From assembly GCF_030272615.1 (NCBI RefSeq), contig NC_081411.1:214814654-214878653 (forward strand): a stretch of 64,000 nucleotides of DNA, given 5' to 3'. The position numbers and the translations under genes are program-made. Source of the stretch: Cryptomeria japonica (taxonomy: Eukaryota > Streptophyta > Pinopsida > Cupressales > Cupressaceae). The notes under the pieces are model-generated. The model did not search any database, was not told the DNA's origin, and saw nothing but the letters and a program-made list of their open reading frames with translations. This document shows positions 62,445 to 64,000 of the stretch, one piece after another; position 1 is the stretch's first letter, and each line of letters begins with the position of its first letter.

Positions 62445-64000
62445 TAATAAAATATGTACAACCACCTAATATTTTGAACAAATGAAATAGCACTTACCTA
62501 TGATTGTTCATGCTAACAATTCAAACATAAGAGTCTAATATATCAAATAATTAGATTTAAAAAAAATATTCTTATATTGAGTTTCATTACTTCCATCATA
62601 AATGCAAAATGGTAGCAAAATTAGGTATGTGTTTCCTTAGTCTTATCACTTGATCAATTCAAATTGGCACCTTTGATATGAAATCTAAATATATCATAAT
62701 TAATTTGTGATTTTGGTGAAGACAGGCTCAATGCGTTTCAGCAACAAATGCCAATCGCATCAACAGACCTGATGCACGTAATAAGCGTTGTAGAGGGCCC
62801 TGTAGCTGACCGAACCCGTTGATGATAGCTATAGTTGGACACTAAATACGACTGTTTCTAAGCCTGTTGTAATGTTTCTGCACATTGTCATAAAGTATTA
62901 CGTTTTTGATGAAGAATCCCTTTACCGTCCTTTTACATTAAGTTTTACTTCTTTGATGAAAAATCCTTTCGGTTGTCTTTTTCACAACGCTTTTGATGAG
63001 TAACTTTTGTTTCTAGAAACTTCTGAACTTTTATTTTGATGAGTGTCTAATAATTTGCTTTCTTTTTTAAAAGGATAATATAATCATGGTTAAAATATAT
63101 ACCTGTTTTTTATAATTTTTTATTTTTAAAATTAATTTAGAAATTCATTTTAAATTATAAAATTTATATGGAATAAGATTTTATAATATATTTGTTTTTA
63201 TGAAAGTTATATTTATATATAAATATATAAATTTTTTAAAAAATTATTTGTGTCATGTTGTAATTATATAATTATAGTTTTCATTTCACATTTTTTGTAA
63301 CACAGATTTGTTGTAAAGAATAGTTGGTTTTATTGTGCAAGTGTTATATTACCTAACTAGTTTCTCATTGTGTCATATCCACACTAACATACTTAATTTT
63401 ATTTAAGTGTGTAATAACCTAGGATTAAGATGTCATAATCTTAGTACCTTCTGGAGTTCCATATTTAACTTTATAACAAGAGTTTCCTCATTGTATATTG
63501 TTCTAGTTTCATTTACCCATTCAATGAATTATTCAACTTCATAGCATTTCTATCGCTTCCCTCTTGTATGGAAGACTTTTTTATTTCAAACAAGAGATGC
63601 ATAGCGTCATGTTCCTGCGGAGAGTTTGAAATGTGAGAGGTAGAAGAGAGAAAGGAAGGTAGAGATGGGTTTAGGCAAATAACACTTTACAAATTTTTGA
63701 TATAGCTAGGATCCTTTAATGATTTGTTTTGCTGAATTGTAAAGAATTATGGAGGATTGCAATGGTATTAACTTTATGATATTTTAGAAAAATGAGATGT
63801 GGTTTAAAATTTTGGTGCATGTATAAGCTGTGTATACACTTGATCCTTTGTCTACTTGATATATGTGTCATTTCTTTTTGTTTTATTACAGACATGAAAG
63901 ACCCTGTGCAATCTAATAACGAAAACTTGATCATAGAATAAGTTTGGGGTTCATAGTCCATAACAATTACAAGACAATCTTGAGGAGACAAATTACGTAG
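62445..64000. other. No gene recognised
   Basis: AT-rich. A weak threefold repeat (TTTGATGAAGAATCC, TTTGATGAAAAATCC, TTTTGATGAGTAAC) lies at about 62908-63005. The segment at about 63398-63546 (TGTGTAATAACC to CATAGCA) resembles a short copia LTR, but no partner or duplication is seen. Confidence 0.45.

Overview
The window looks like nuclear DNA from a seed plant with a large, repeat-laden genome, most likely a conifer. The reasons are low GC, multi-exon genes with GT-AG introns of about 70 bp upward, decayed Ty1/copia, Ty3/gypsy and LINE elements, pentatricopeptide-repeat (PPR) gene debris, and very long gene-free stretches. The species cannot be named from sequence alone. There are no rRNA genes, no tRNA genes that I could recognise, no CRISPR array and nothing bacterial.

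Layout. 1-6.03 kb: the 3' end of a Ty3/gypsy chromovirus, then an almost full-length but stop-riddled Ty1/copia element. 9.09-11.07 kb: an internally deleted copia element with two diverged LTRs. 12.5-13.5 kb: an array of imperfect inverted-repeat units leading into a TATA box. 15.6-18.76 kb: a LINE on the minus strand. 18.763-27.905 kb: a composite, coding-free LTR retrotransposon inserted in that LINE, bounded by a 5-bp target duplication, with five LTR-to-LTR junctions, a duplicated module and a nested 773-bp solo LTR that has its own target duplication. 29.09-31.53 kb: a broken kinase gene (plus strand), then a PPR fragment; a related PPR fragment lies inverted at 37.3-37.6 kb. 39.9-41.1 kb: another deleted copia element. 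44.36-48.2 kb and 50.97-54.36 kb: two intact, tandem, minus-strand kinase genes. 55.4-58.5 kb: tandem repeats, CA/TA microsatellites and an LTR-like region carrying seven tandem hairpins with compensatory stem changes. 58.6-62.4 kb: LINE ORF1 debris.

The real genes are the two kinase genes (666 and 696 codons), which can be followed exon by exon through ten coding exons each with matching phases. Both join an N-terminal all-helical domain of about 200 residues, with no signal peptide or extracellular ectodomain, to a Pelle/RLK-type kinase domain. One copy keeps all catalytic residues but has a long activation-loop insertion and an early stop. The other lacks the alpha-C glutamate and the APE glutamate. 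The third copy at 29-31 kb is dead. All share a conserved non-coding 5' leader block with a leader intron. This small lineage-specific kinase family, with a helical domain that resembles HeLo/MLKL-type bundles in pattern only, is the best candidate for an undescribed system here.
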